64,000 nt of DNA from Sulfitobacter sp. GTDB taxonomy: Bacteria; Pseudomonadota; Alphaproteobacteria; Rhodobacterales; Rhodobacteraceae. Shown here one piece after another: positions 19,066-27,797 of the stretch. Where the stretch lies: the NCBI GenBank assembly GCA_029252045.1, contig JAQXCD010000002.1, positions 49,348 to 113,347 of the forward strand, written 5' to 3'. Below the pieces are notes generated by a model that was not told where the DNA came from, did not search any database, and saw only the letters and a list, made by a program, of their open reading frames with translations. A program made the translations under genes and the position numbers. Position 1 is the first letter of the stretch; every line of letters starts with the position of its first letter.

Positions 19066-19553
19066 GCATCGAGATCGGTCTGGAGCCATTAACACCGGAG
19101 GCCTTTGCGGCCTTCGGAGATGTGCTGGATACTGCAGGCGCGCCTGATAAGTTGATCAATGCAGGTCTATGCGGGCGCTATCACGATCGTGCGACGCTCG
19201 ATTTCGGGCCGGACGGGCGCGCAGGAATCAGCATCTTCAATGCGCAACCCCGCAGCCTGCCCTATCGGTTTGACCTCATGGAGCGGCACCCCGAAGGCTC
19301 GCAAGCCTTTATCCCGATGGCTGCTGCATCTTTTCTGGTAATTGTGGCTGAAGATGAAGACGGTAAGCCGGGGCGACCACGCGCCTTCCTGTCTAAGCCT
19401 TTGCAGGGTATCAATTTTCACCGCGGTGTCTGGCATGGAGTCTTGACCCCGCTTGAGGCGCCCGGAATTTTTGCAGTTGTGGACCGTATCGGCACAACTC
19501 CGAACCTTGAAGAGATTTACCTTGATTCACCCTATGTCGTAGTCCAACTCTAG
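19062..19553 (+). CDS. allA: ureidoglycolate lyase
   Basis: 163 residues, ATG overlapping the previous stop (ATGA). Splits (S)-ureidoglycolate into glyoxylate and urea. Characteristic segments are LTPEAFAAFGDVL, the FNAQPRSLPYRFDLMERHP region, QAFIPM and FHRGVWHGVLTPL. Cytoplasmic, metal-dependent cupin-like fold. It completes the lower part of the purine ureide pathway encoded here. No urease is in the window. Confidence 0.95.
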   Translation: MSIEIGLEPLTPEAFAAFGDVLDTAGAPDKLINAGLCGRYHDRATLDFGPDGRAGISIFNAQPRSLPYRFDLMERHPEGSQAFIPMAAASFLVIVAEDEDGKPGRPRAFLSKPLQGINFHRGVWHGVLTPLEAPGIFAVVDRIGTTPNLEEIYLDSPYVVVQL

Positions 19554-19603
19554 CAGAGCCAGAAAATACTGGCCGTTTGAAAACAAGACGACAGGGGCAC
19601 AAT

Positions 19604-21031
19604 ATGACTTCTTCCTCAATGGGGACGCCGGAACAGCTGCGCGACCCGAACTATACACCACCAATGGCCCAAGCGATCCCGCTGGGCATCCAGCACGTTC
19701 TGGCGATGTTCGTATCCAACATCACGCCAGCCATCATCGTGTGTGGCGCGGCAGGCATCGGCTTTGGCTCTGACCAGGGCGCGCTCGGCTTTCCGGACAT
19801 GAGCTATATGATCCAGATGGCGATGTTGTTTGCAGGCGTTGCAACACTGATCCAGACCATCGGTATTGGTCCGGTGGGGGCACGTCTGCCCATCGTGCAA
19901 GGCACCAGCTTTGCCTTTGTGCCGATCATGATCCCCGCTGTTCTGGGCGCAGGAACTGCCGGCCTTGCCGGCCTGATGACCGGTGTTGTTATCGGCGGCA
20001 TTTTCCATTTCTGCCTCGGCTTTTTTGTGGGCAAATTCCGCTTTGCCCTGCCGCCTCTGATCACCGGCTTGATTGTTCTGATGATCGGTTTGGCGCTGGT
20101 AAAGGTCGGCATCCAGTATTCCGCAGGCGGTGTGCTGAACTACAATGCGGTTCACCTGCAAACGGCTGCCCAGAACGCGTTTGTCTTTTCCGGTCAGCCG
20201 GACGCAGTCAAAGGCGACGCCGCCGCATTTGGCACCATGCAATACTGGTTCCCCGCGTTGGTTGTTGTGTTGGTAACGCTTGCGATCAAGTTCTTCACCC
20301 GTGGCTTTCTGGCGATTTCGGCGGTATTTCTGGGCATTATAGCCGGATACATCGTCGCCTACTTCATGGGGCAGGTTAGCTTTGCCAACGTTGGCAAGGC
20401 GGCGCTGTTTCAGGTACCCATGCCCTTCAAATACGGTTGGGAAATGAACTGGGCCATCATCATTGGTATGTGCTTTATGGCCGTCCTTTCGATGATTGAA
20501 ACGGTTGGTGACACAAATGGTATCACCAAAGGGGGTGCGGGCCGCGAAGCGACTGACAAAGAGATCACCGGTGCAACCTTCGCTGACGGCGCGGGTACGG
20601 CTATCGCCGGTGTCTTTGGCAGCTTGCCCAATACCTCGTTCAGTCAGAACGTTGGTCTTGTTGCCATGACCGGCGTGATGAGTCGCCATGTGGTGACCAT
20701 CGGCGCGATCTTCCTGATTATTTGCGGATGTATGCCCATCGTCGGCGCGGTGATCCGCACTATGCCAGAGCACGTCTTGGGCGGCGGTGTGATCGTGATG
20801 TTCGGTATGGTTGCAGCCTCTGGCGTCAATATGCTGTCCGAGGTGAACTGGAACCGTCGCAACATGGTGATCTTCGCCACTGCGCTGTCTGTTGGTCTTG
20901 GGTTGCAAATGGTACCAGAGGCGCTTCAGCATCTGGGCGATACGGCACAGGTTCTGCTGACCTCAGGTCTGCTGCCTTCAGCTGTGATTGCGATTGTGCT
21001 GAACTTGGCACTGCCTGAAGACTTGGACTGA
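19604..21031 (+). CDS. NCS2 family nucleobase permease (uracil/xanthine type)
   Basis: 475 residues from the ATG at 19604. A polytopic inner-membrane protein with about 12-14 hydrophobic segments. NCS2 features include HVLAMFVSNITPAIIV, QGTSFAFVPIMIP and the substrate-loop region FGSLPNTSFSQNVGLVAMTG. Given the ureide operon it closes, urate, xanthine or a related purine is the likely substrate, but uracil cannot be excluded from sequence alone. A TTG-initiated extension to 19577 is unlikely. A strong terminator follows. Confidence 0.9.
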   Translation: MTSSSMGTPEQLRDPNYTPPMAQAIPLGIQHVLAMFVSNITPAIIVCGAAGIGFGSDQGALGFPDMSYMIQMAMLFAGVATLIQTIGIGPVGARLPIVQGTSFAFVPIMIPAVLGAGTAGLAGLMTGVVIGGIFHFCLGFFVGKFRFALPPLITGLIVLMIGLALVKVGIQYSAGGVLNYNAVHLQTAAQNAFVFSGQPDAVKGDAAAFGTMQYWFPALVVVLVTLAIKFFTRGFLAISAVFLGIIAGYIVAYFMGQVSFANVGKAALFQVPMPFKYGWEMNWAIIIGMCFMAVLSMIETVGDTNGITKGGAGREATDKEITGATFADGAGTAIAGVFGSLPNTSFSQNVGLVAMTGVMSRHVVTIGAIFLIICGCMPIVGAVIRTMPEHVLGGGVIVMFGMVAASGVNMLSEVNWNRRNMVIFATALSVGLGLQMVPEALQHLGDTAQVLLTSGLLPSAVIAIVLNLALPEDLD

Positions 21032-21042
21032 TTAACAATTTG

Positions 21043-21083
21043 AAAGGGGCCGCGCTTGTATTGGCAACGCGGCCCCTTTTTTC
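21043..21083 (+). terminator. rho-independent terminator of the ureide operon
   Basis: GGGGCCGCG pairs with CGCGGCCCC across a 13-base loop and is followed by six T. It ends the operon running from 16847. Confidence 0.9.
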
Positions 21084-21210
21084 TTTCAGTCCTGCATGGA
21101 CCGGCGTGAAAATCCTTCGGGTTTACAGCTGGTGGATAGAGCAAATTAGCGGGGGATAACCTTACGCTGCTGCTTTCAGAATCGCGGCCAACCATGCTAG
21201 GTATTGCGTC

Positions 21211-23049
21211 ATGGCCCAATCAAACCCCAATATAAGCACCTCCCAGCCTGTTATCCGTCAGCTGGACGAGGCCGCAATCAATCGCATCGCCGCAGGCGAG
21301 GTGGTAGAGCGGCCCGCATCTGCCGTTAAGGAACTAGTCGAAAACGCAATTGATGCAGGCGCGCGGCGGATCACCGTTGAATATGCCGACGGCGGCAAGA
21401 CCATGATCCGTGTCACGGATGACGGCTGTGGCATCGCGGGCGATGATCTGCCTTTGGCCTTGTCGCGGCATGCCACCTCTAAAATTGATGGTAGCGACCT
21501 GTTGAACATCCACTCCTTCGGGTTTCGCGGTGAGGCACTGCCGTCACTTGGTGCTGTGGGCCGTCTGACCATTACCAGCCGTGCCGCAGGGCATGAAGGC
21601 GCGGAGATCAGCGTGATCGGCGGCAAACATGTGCCGGTGAAACCTGCGGGGCTGAGCGCGGGAACGGTTGTGGTCCTGCGGGATCTTTTCTATGCCACGC
21701 CTGCGCGCCTGAAATTCCTGCGTACCGACCGCGCCGAGGCGCAAGCGATCGGCGATGTGATCAAACGTCTTGCGATGGCGGAACCGTTTGTCCGCTTTGT
21801 GCTGCGCGATGTATCGGGCGAGGGCGAGGGGCGAGAGGTGTTCCGCGTTGAGCCCGAACAGGGCGATCTGTTTGATGCGTTGCATGGCCGCCTGCGTCAG
21901 GTGCTGGGCCGTGAATTTGCTGAAAATGCGCTGGCCATTGATGCAGAACGGGAGGGATTCCACCTGACCGGCTTTGCGGCTTTGCCGACCTATTCGCGCG
22001 GGTCCGCTGTTGCGCAATATCTGTTTGTGAACGGGCGTCCGGTGAAAGATAAAATGCTGATCGGCGCGCTGCGCGGGGCGTATTTCGACTTTCTCAGTCG
22101 TGACCGGCATCCCGCTGCTGCCCTGTTTGTGGACTGCGACCCCAATCTGGTGGACGTAAACGTACACCCAGCCAAATCCGAGGTTCGCTTCCGTGATCCG
22201 GGTGTTGTGCGCGGCTTGATTGTCTCTGCGTTGCGTCATGCGCTGGCCAATGCAGGTCACCGCGCATCGACTACAGTCGCGGATGCAACGCTGGGTGCTA
22301 TGCGACCCGAGCCTACGGGTGAAGTGCGCATTTACCAGATGGACCGTCCCTCAACCGGTGCGCGTCATGCGGCCTATCAGGCCCAAGCGCCGCAAGGCTT
22401 TGCCGAGACGCAAGGCATGTGGGGGCGTGTGGAAACCCCCGTCGAGCCGCAGGGGGAGACACGCGTTAACTATCCCTTAGGCACTGCACGCGGGCAGGTG
22501 CACGAGAATTACATTATCGCCCAAACCGAGACGGGGATGGTGATCGTTGATCAGCATGCTGCCCATGAGCGGCTGGTTTATGAGAAGTTGAAGAGCCAGA
22601 TGGCCGCAAATGGCGTCCCCGCGCAGGCGCTGCTGATCCCCGAGATTATTGCGCTGTCCTCGGGTGACCGCGCCGCGATCCTGAGCGTGGCAGAGGACCT
22701 TGCCAAATTCGGACTGGGGATTGAGCCGTTCGGTGGGGATGCTATTGCGGTGCGGGAAACGCCCGCAATTTTGGGAGAGGTCAACGCCGAAGCGATGATC
22801 CGCGATATTCTGGACGAGTTGGAGGGCGAGGGCGAGAGCCTGCTGGTGCAAGCGCGGATCGAAGCGATCCTGAGCCGCGTTGCCTGCCACGGTTCTATCC
22901 GTTCGGGCCGCTGGATGCGCGCGGAAGAGATGAACGCCCTGCTGCGCGAGATGGAAGCAACGCCGCATTCCGGCCAGTGCAACCATGGTCGCCCCACCTA
23001 TGTGGAGCTGAAGTTGAGTGACATCGAACGGCTGTTCGGACGCACATGA
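21211..23049 (+). CDS. mutL: DNA mismatch repair protein MutL
   Basis: 612 residues. The N-terminal GHKL ATPase shows ELVENAIDAGA, DDGCGIAGDD and GFRGEALPSLG. After a linker (about residues 330-420) the C-terminal dimerisation domain has the endonuclease motif DQHAAHERLVYE, then ACHGSIRSG and QCNHGRPTYVEL. MutL therefore probably nicks DNA itself, as in bacteria without MutH. rmuC overlaps its end by four bases. No strong ribosome site is visible before the ATG at 21211. Confidence 0.97.
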   Translation: MAQSNPNISTSQPVIRQLDEAAINRIAAGEVVERPASAVKELVENAIDAGARRITVEYADGGKTMIRVTDDGCGIAGDDLPLALSRHATSKIDGSDLLNIHSFGFRGEALPSLGAVGRLTITSRAAGHEGAEISVIGGKHVPVKPAGLSAGTVVVLRDLFYATPARLKFLRTDRAEAQAIGDVIKRLAMAEPFVRFVLRDVSGEGEGREVFRVEPEQGDLFDALHGRLRQVLGREFAENALAIDAEREGFHLTGFAALPTYSRGSAVAQYLFVNGRPVKDKMLIGALRGAYFDFLSRDRHPAAALFVDCDPNLVDVNVHPAKSEVRFRDPGVVRGLIVSALRHALANAGHRASTTVADATLGAMRPEPTGEVRIYQMDRPSTGARHAAYQAQAPQGFAETQGMWGRVETPVEPQGETRVNYPLGTARGQVHENYIIAQTETGMVIVDQHAAHERLVYEKLKSQMAANGVPAQALLIPEIIALSSGDRAAILSVAEDLAKFGLGIEPFGGDAIAVRETPAILGEVNAEAMIRDILDELEGEGESLLVQARIEAILSRVACHGSIRSGRWMRAEEMNALLREMEATPHSGQCNHGRPTYVELKLSDIERLFGRT

Positions 23050-24242
23050 TCCAACTGGGTGAAGTGCAGTTTGATCTGAGCGATCCTGTGGCGCTGGCGG
23101 CGCTGCTGGCCATCGGGGTTCTGGCGCTGATCCTTGTGTTACTCGTCGTGATGCTCTTGCGTCCGGCACGTATTCCGGCACCTTTGGCCCATCAGTTGTA
23201 TAGTCTCGGGCGGGGGCAGGAGCAGTTGCGCGGCAATCTTCAAACTGTCTCGGATACGCAGGCCAATGCGCAGACCCAACTGATCCAAAGCCTTGAGGCG
23301 CGGCTTGCCACGGTGCAATTGCAGATGCAGCAGCAGTTGGCGCAAATGCAGGAACGCACCAACCAAACCCTGCACGGCAGCGCCCAGCGGACCACAACCA
23401 GCCTGACCCAGCTGCAAGAGCGGTTGAAATCCATTGACCGTGCGCAAGACAATATCACGAAATTGTCGGGCGATGTGCTGTCGCTGCAAGACATCCTGAG
23501 CAACAAGCAGACGCGTGGTGCATTTGGTGAAATCCAGCTGAATGATATCGTCTCAAAGGCACTACCGTCCGACAGCTACACCATGCAGAAAACGCTGAGC
23601 AACGGTCGGCGTGCCGATTGCCTGATCCATTTGCCGAACCCGCCGGGCCCTATTGTGATTGATGCGAAATTCCCGCTGGAAGCCTATGAGGCACTGCACC
23701 GCGCGCAGACGGATTGGGAGCTGAAGTCAGCCGTCGCCAATATGCGCACAAGCGTGCGCAAGCACATCCGCGACATCGCGGAGAAGTACATTCTGGATGG
23801 CGAAACCGCCGATGGCGCGCTGATGTTCCTCCCGTCCGAGGCCGTCTACGCCGAGCTGCACGCCAACTTTCCGGAGCTGGTGCGCGAAGGCTTTGACGCG
23901 CGCGTCTGGATCGTGTCGCCGACCACTTGCATGGCCACGTTGAACACAATGCGTGCGATCCTCAAAGATGCCCGGATGCGTGAGCAAGCAGGTGAAATCC
24001 GCAAAACCCTGCGCCTTCTACACCGCGATGTGGAGTTGGTGGTGGAGCGCGTCGGCAAGCTGGATACACATTTCCGGCAGGCCCGTGAAGATCTTGAAGG
24101 GATCGGCACCGCAGCGGAGCGCGCAGGAAAACGTGCGGCGCGTCTTGATAACTTCGACTTTGAAGAGATCGAGAAAGACGAGACGCTGCCACCCCTAGTC
24201 CGGCCAAAAACTGTCATACCGATTGACGGTTCCGAATCCTGA
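23046..24242 (+). CDS. rmuC: DNA recombination protein RmuC
   Basis: 398 residues. An N-terminal membrane helix (about 14-36, rich in Leu, Ala and Val) is followed by a long Gln-rich coiled coil (about 55-150), then the RmuC nuclease-like domain with FGEIQLNDIVSKALP, VIDAKFPLEAYEA and VWIVSPTTCMATLNTM. The family limits inversions and other rearrangements; a nuclease role is inferred from fold. Translationally coupled to mutL. Confidence 0.93.
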   Translation: MIQLGEVQFDLSDPVALAALLAIGVLALILVLLVVMLLRPARIPAPLAHQLYSLGRGQEQLRGNLQTVSDTQANAQTQLIQSLEARLATVQLQMQQQLAQMQERTNQTLHGSAQRTTTSLTQLQERLKSIDRAQDNITKLSGDVLSLQDILSNKQTRGAFGEIQLNDIVSKALPSDSYTMQKTLSNGRRADCLIHLPNPPGPIVIDAKFPLEAYEALHRAQTDWELKSAVANMRTSVRKHIRDIAEKYILDGETADGALMFLPSEAVYAELHANFPELVREGFDARVWIVSPTTCMATLNTMRAILKDARMREQAGEIRKTLRLLHRDVELVVERVGKLDTHFRQAREDLEGIGTAAERAGKRAARLDNFDFEEIEKDETLPPLVRPKTVIPIDGSES

Positions 24243-24273
24243 TGTTGGCTGGCGTCATGCGGCGCGGGTAGGG

Positions 24274-24939
24274 TTAAATCCGGACGAACTTTTGCAAAAT
24301 ACGCGGCAGTAGGCCCTCGAACCGCAAGGGTGCGTCGGTAACAGCAAGGCAGATGCAATCCTCATGAATGTCAGCAACGGGAATGTGCTGTACATCGCTA
24401 TCCGCAATCTCGATGTCGCCGCGGGCAAAGTAGCCATCGGCATCCTGAAACGCCCCCTTCAGGACCAGTGTTAATTCTGTTCCGTTGTGACTGTGGTTGG
24501 GCATTGCAGCGCCTGCAGGGATAAACAGAAGGCGTGCAGTCGCGCCTTTGGATGTGGGCAGGATTGCCTGTTTCACACCCATACCAACGGGGCGCCAGCG
24601 GATACTGTCGAGATCGCCACCAACGTAGTCGTGCAGGGGTGCGGGGAAATCACCCGTTGTTGCCTGCTTCACGGGGGCCGCTCCCAGCCCGTCCAACATC
24701 GCCAAAGTCTGGGCCAGACAATCTGCTGAAACAGGAGCAGTCGCATCATCCAATAGCGCACCGCCCACAGCATCATAGGCCTGCGCGTCTGCACGGCAGG
24801 TGTCGCACATAGAGATGTGTGTTGCGACGATCAGGTTAAAAGCCTCTGGCAGAATGCCAGCGGAATAGGCCAGCAGCGTTGCCTCATCGAGGTGGTGCTT
24901 GATCGCGTTTGGCGCAGGGGATGTATTTGTATTTGTCAT
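24274..24939 (-). CDS. chrR: ChrR-type cupin anti-sigma factor
   Basis: 221 residues. The N-terminal anti-sigma domain carries the zinc motif THISMCDTC (HxxxCxxC). The C-terminal cupin domain has the metal-ligand pattern HSHNGTELTLVLKG and a further histidine in DSDVQHIP. This two-domain plan is that of ChrR, which holds RpoE inactive until singlet oxygen triggers its breakdown. The gene begins five bases after the rpoE stop, so the two are co-expressed, as expected for a sigma/anti-sigma pair. Confidence 0.92.
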   Translation of the reverse strand: MTNTNTSPAPNAIKHHLDEATLLAYSAGILPEAFNLIVATHISMCDTCRADAQAYDAVGGALLDDATAPVSADCLAQTLAMLDGLGAAPVKQATTGDFPAPLHDYVGGDLDSIRWRPVGMGVKQAILPTSKGATARLLFIPAGAAMPNHSHNGTELTLVLKGAFQDADGYFARGDIEIADSDVQHIPVADIHEDCICLAVTDAPLRFEGLLPRILQKFVRI

Positions 24940-24944
24940 ATCAG

Positions 24945-25499
24945 CTACTTTAATGAATGGCGCAGGCGGTCCAGCGCAAGACGGAGACGGGATTTGATGG
25001 TGCCAAGAGGCAGTCCGGTTATTTCAGCGATTTCGGCTTGGGTCATCTCGCCGAAATAGGCTTGTTCGATCAATTTCCGCTGGTTTTGCGGCAGGTTCGA
25101 CACCGCTTCTACCAGTCGTGCACTTTCTTGCTGAAGCTCCAGCACATGGGACTGTTCAGGCTCTGGTGCGGGGCCCCATGGTAAATCTTCGGGGTCGGGG
25201 CGGCGGTCACGGCGCAGCATGTCTATGCGACGGTTGCGCGCGATCGTGAATATCCAAGTTGTAACGGAGGCACGCGTGGGGTCGAACTGATCTGCCTTGC
25301 GCCACAGGGTGGTCATCACGTCCTGTGCACATTCCTCGGCTGTGGTGGCATCTGCACCTGATTTTATCAAATAGCCTTTGATGCGAGGCGCAAAATGGGA
25401 AAACAGCGCAGAAAAGGCTGCCTTGTCGCGGCTGTCCCTGACACGCAACATCTCGTCTATCCAGACGGGTTGGGTATGTTTCTCATCTGTGTCGTTCAC
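24945..25499 (-). CDS. rpoE: RpoE-like ECF sigma factor (singlet-oxygen type)
   Basis: 184 residues from the GTG at 25499, or 196 from an ATG at 25535. I favour the GTG because AAGG lies about 11 bases upstream and the length fits the family. Region 2 shows AEECAQDVMTTLWRKADQFD and VTTWIFTIARNRRIDMLRR; region 4 shows RKLIEQAYFGEMTQAEIAE and LPLGTIKSRLRLALDRLR. The predicted transcription start near 25601 excludes longer frames. It pairs with chrR and is preceded by an RpoE-type promoter, so it should regulate itself. Confidence 0.92.
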   Translation of the reverse strand: MNDTDEKHTQPVWIDEMLRVRDSRDKAAFSALFSHFAPRIKGYLIKSGADATTAEECAQDVMTTLWRKADQFDPTRASVTTWIFTIARNRRIDMLRRDRRPDPEDLPWGPAPEPEQSHVLELQQESARLVEAVSNLPQNQRKLIEQAYFGEMTQAEIAEITGLPLGTIKSRLRLALDRLRHSLK

Positions 25500-25608
25500 G
25501 CGTCGGCGCCTTGAAAGCTTCACTGGCCCCGCCATAGCAATCGGTGTCAGCGGGCCGGAGCCAGAGGAGATTTCGCGCGATGAGGACTGATTGCAATCTA
25601 ACATGTAG

Positions 25609-25638
25609 ACTATACGGGGCAAAGGAGTTCTTGGATCA
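25609..25638 (-). promoter_or_regulatory. RpoE-type autoregulatory promoter of rpoE-chrR
   Basis: Read on the minus strand: -35 TGATCC (25638-25633), an 18-base spacer, -10 TATAGT (25614-25609). This matches the pattern known for the RpoE of Rhodobacter sphaeroides (TGATCC, N18, TA-rich -10). The transcript would start near 25601 with an untranslated leader of about 100 bases. Confidence 0.8.
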
Positions 25639-25728
25639 AAAAAGATTATTCCAATTCATTTACATCCACTTTCCCTTTAGGACCGTATACCTGTTAACCG
25701 ATGAATTATTTGAGGATAACGCCCAGCG

Positions 25729-27036
25729 ATGACCGTTCAAGCGCAAGTACCTGTCAAGTCTAACGCCCGCCGGATCGCCGTGATTGGCGCAGGAATTTCG
25801 GGTATGGGGGCCGCGCATATGCTGGCACCTGACCATCAGGTTACCCTGTATGAAAGTGGGGCGCGTCTGGGTGGGCATGCACGCACTGTGATGGCGGGTA
25901 AAAACGGTGACCAGCCTGTGGATACCGGCTTTATCGTGTTCAACTACGCGAATTACCCACACCTTGCCGCATTATTTAAAGAGCTGGATGTGCCCGTTGT
26001 TCCCTCCAACATGAGCTTTGGCGCGTCTTTTGATAACGGACGGCTGGAGTACGCACTGACAAGCCTGAATGCGATGTTTGCGCAGCGGCGCAATCTGGTA
26101 AACCCGCGCTTCCTCGGAATGCTGCGTGATATTGTGAAATTCAACAAAAACGCGTTGATTTTGGCAGAAGACAAGACCCTCTCGCTGGGCGAGTTTTTGG
26201 CCAAGCTGGGGACAGGTGACTATTTCAGAGACCACTACCTGCTGCCGTTCTCCGGTGCTATCTGGTCGACGCCGTTGGATAAGATCATGGATTTTCCTGC
26301 GCATGCGTTGATCCGGTTCTTCGAGAACCACGCACTGCTGGGGTATTCGGGACAACACCAATGGTACACGGTGCAAGGCGGCTCGATCTCTTATGTGAAC
26401 AGGCTTGAGGCTGCGCTGCGGGGCAACGGCGTTGATATCCGCCTGAACGCGGCCATCCATGGTGTCCGCCGTGATGCGCAAGGTGTTGAGGTGAAGACAC
26501 AAGGTGGCGATTGGGAGCGTTTTGACGAAGTGGTGATGGCCACACATTCCGATGACAGTCTTGCCATGCTCGCCGACCCGAGCGAGGATGAACAGCGCGC
26601 GCTGGGTGCTGTCGCCTATCAACCCAACAATATTGTTTTGCACGCCGATACCTCCATCATGCCCAAGCGCCGGGCGACGTGGGCATCGTGGGTCTACACA
26701 GAAGACGCAAATGCCAAGTCTGACCGGATTGACCTGACCTATTGGATGAACTCCCTCCAACCCATCCCCGATAACGATCCGCATTTTGTGACGCTCAATA
26801 CCAAACGCACTATCCGCGAAGAGCTGATTTATGATCAGGTCACGCTGCGGCATCCGGTGTATGATCTGGCAGCACTTGATGCACAGGTCGCTGTGCGTGG
26901 CATGAACGGCAGCAACAACACTTGGTTCTGCGGTGCGTGGATGCGCCACGGCTTCCATGAGGATGGTCTGGCGAGCGCTGTGGATGTCGTGGCCGGGATC
27001 AAGGCAAAGAGGCCCAAGGCAATGGCTGCGGAATAA
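25729..27036 (+). CDS. FAD-dependent amine-oxidase-type oxidoreductase
   Basis: 435 residues. The N-terminal Rossmann motif AVIGAGISGMGAAHML and the following YESGARLGGHARTV are those of the NAD(P)-binding, flavin amine oxidase group. GGSISYVNRLEAAL and the C-terminal NTWFCGAWMRHGFHEDGLAS complete the FAD site. First gene of a five-gene operon divergent from rpoE-chrR. Homologous operons belong to the RpoE regulon in Rhodobacter sphaeroides and are tied to fatty-acid modification, so a lipid substrate is likely but unproven here. The next gene starts on the last base of its stop codon. Confidence 0.88.
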   Translation: MTVQAQVPVKSNARRIAVIGAGISGMGAAHMLAPDHQVTLYESGARLGGHARTVMAGKNGDQPVDTGFIVFNYANYPHLAALFKELDVPVVPSNMSFGASFDNGRLEYALTSLNAMFAQRRNLVNPRFLGMLRDIVKFNKNALILAEDKTLSLGEFLAKLGTGDYFRDHYLLPFSGAIWSTPLDKIMDFPAHALIRFFENHALLGYSGQHQWYTVQGGSISYVNRLEAALRGNGVDIRLNAAIHGVRRDAQGVEVKTQGGDWERFDEVVMATHSDDSLAMLADPSEDEQRALGAVAYQPNNIVLHADTSIMPKRRATWASWVYTEDANAKSDRIDLTYWMNSLQPIPDNDPHFVTLNTKRTIREELIYDQVTLRHPVYDLAALDAQVAVRGMNGSNNTWFCGAWMRHGFHEDGLASAVDVVAGIKAKRPKAMAAE

Positions 27037-27797
27037 TGACAGCAACTGTAGATCATATTGTTGGGCAAACCTATCACGGCCGAAAGGGCGCGATCGAAAA
27101 TGCGTTCCGTTATTCCGTTGACTATTTGCTGCTGGACGCCGAGGCGGACGTTCAAGCGCCGCGCCTGTTTGCGCGCAATGCGCGCGGGTTAACTTCACTT
27201 CAGGATATTGACCATGGCGGTGCGCCCGGTCACGGGCGCGGCGCGGCTTGGGTGCGTGACGTGCTGGAGCAATACCAGATCACAGGCGTTACCAAGATCG
27301 AGCTTTTGGCGCAGCCGCGTGTTCTGGGCCACGTCTTTAATCCCGTCAGTTTCTGGCTGTGCCGCCGCCAGGATGGCGCGCTGATTGCGGTGATCTCTGA
27401 AGTCACAAACACCTATGGCGACCGCCACAGCTATCTTTGTCACCATGCCGACCTGCGTGAAATCACCCGCAGTGACCAGCTGCACGCCAAGAAACTGATG
27501 TATGTGTCGCCGTTTCAGCCGGTGGAGGGGGACTATACCTTCCGGTTCGATGTGACGGATGCGCATGTGGGCATCTGGATTGACTACGGGCGCACCGCTG
27601 GTGGGTTGATTGCGACCCTTACAGGCAAGCGCGCACCGCTGAGCAACGCAGGAATTCTGCGCAGCATGCTGCGGCGTCCGTTGGGTGCCCGCAGGGTTCT
27701 GGCGCTGATCCACTGGCAAGCGCTGAAACTTTGGATCAAAGGCGCGTTGTTCCGCACACGGCAGGAGGCGCCGGCGGACGAAGTATCCAAGGGATGA
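27036..27797 (+). CDS. DUF1365 family protein
   Basis: 253 residues. Family landmarks are RKGAIENAFRYSVDYLLLD near the N-terminus and RVLGHVFNPVSFWLCRRQDG, then EVTNTYGDRHSYL and MYVSPFQPVEGDYTFRF. No catalytic residues are established for the family. It almost always follows an FAD oxidoreductase of the preceding type. Start and stop overlap both neighbours (TAATG upstream, ATGA downstream), so the operon is tightly coupled. Confidence 0.88.
   Translation: MTATVDHIVGQTYHGRKGAIENAFRYSVDYLLLDAEADVQAPRLFARNARGLTSLQDIDHGGAPGHGRGAAWVRDVLEQYQITGVTKIELLAQPRVLGHVFNPVSFWLCRRQDGALIAVISEVTNTYGDRHSYLCHHADLREITRSDQLHAKKLMYVSPFQPVEGDYTFRFDVTDAHVGIWIDYGRTAGGLIATLTGKRAPLSNAGILRSMLRRPLGARRVLALIHWQALKLWIKGALFRTRQEAPADEVSKG

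Noticed and set aside
25588..25616. Possible RpoE-type promoter for the FAD operon (TGATTG, N17, TATACG)
   Set aside because: Two mismatches in the -35 and the wrong spacing; too weak to call.
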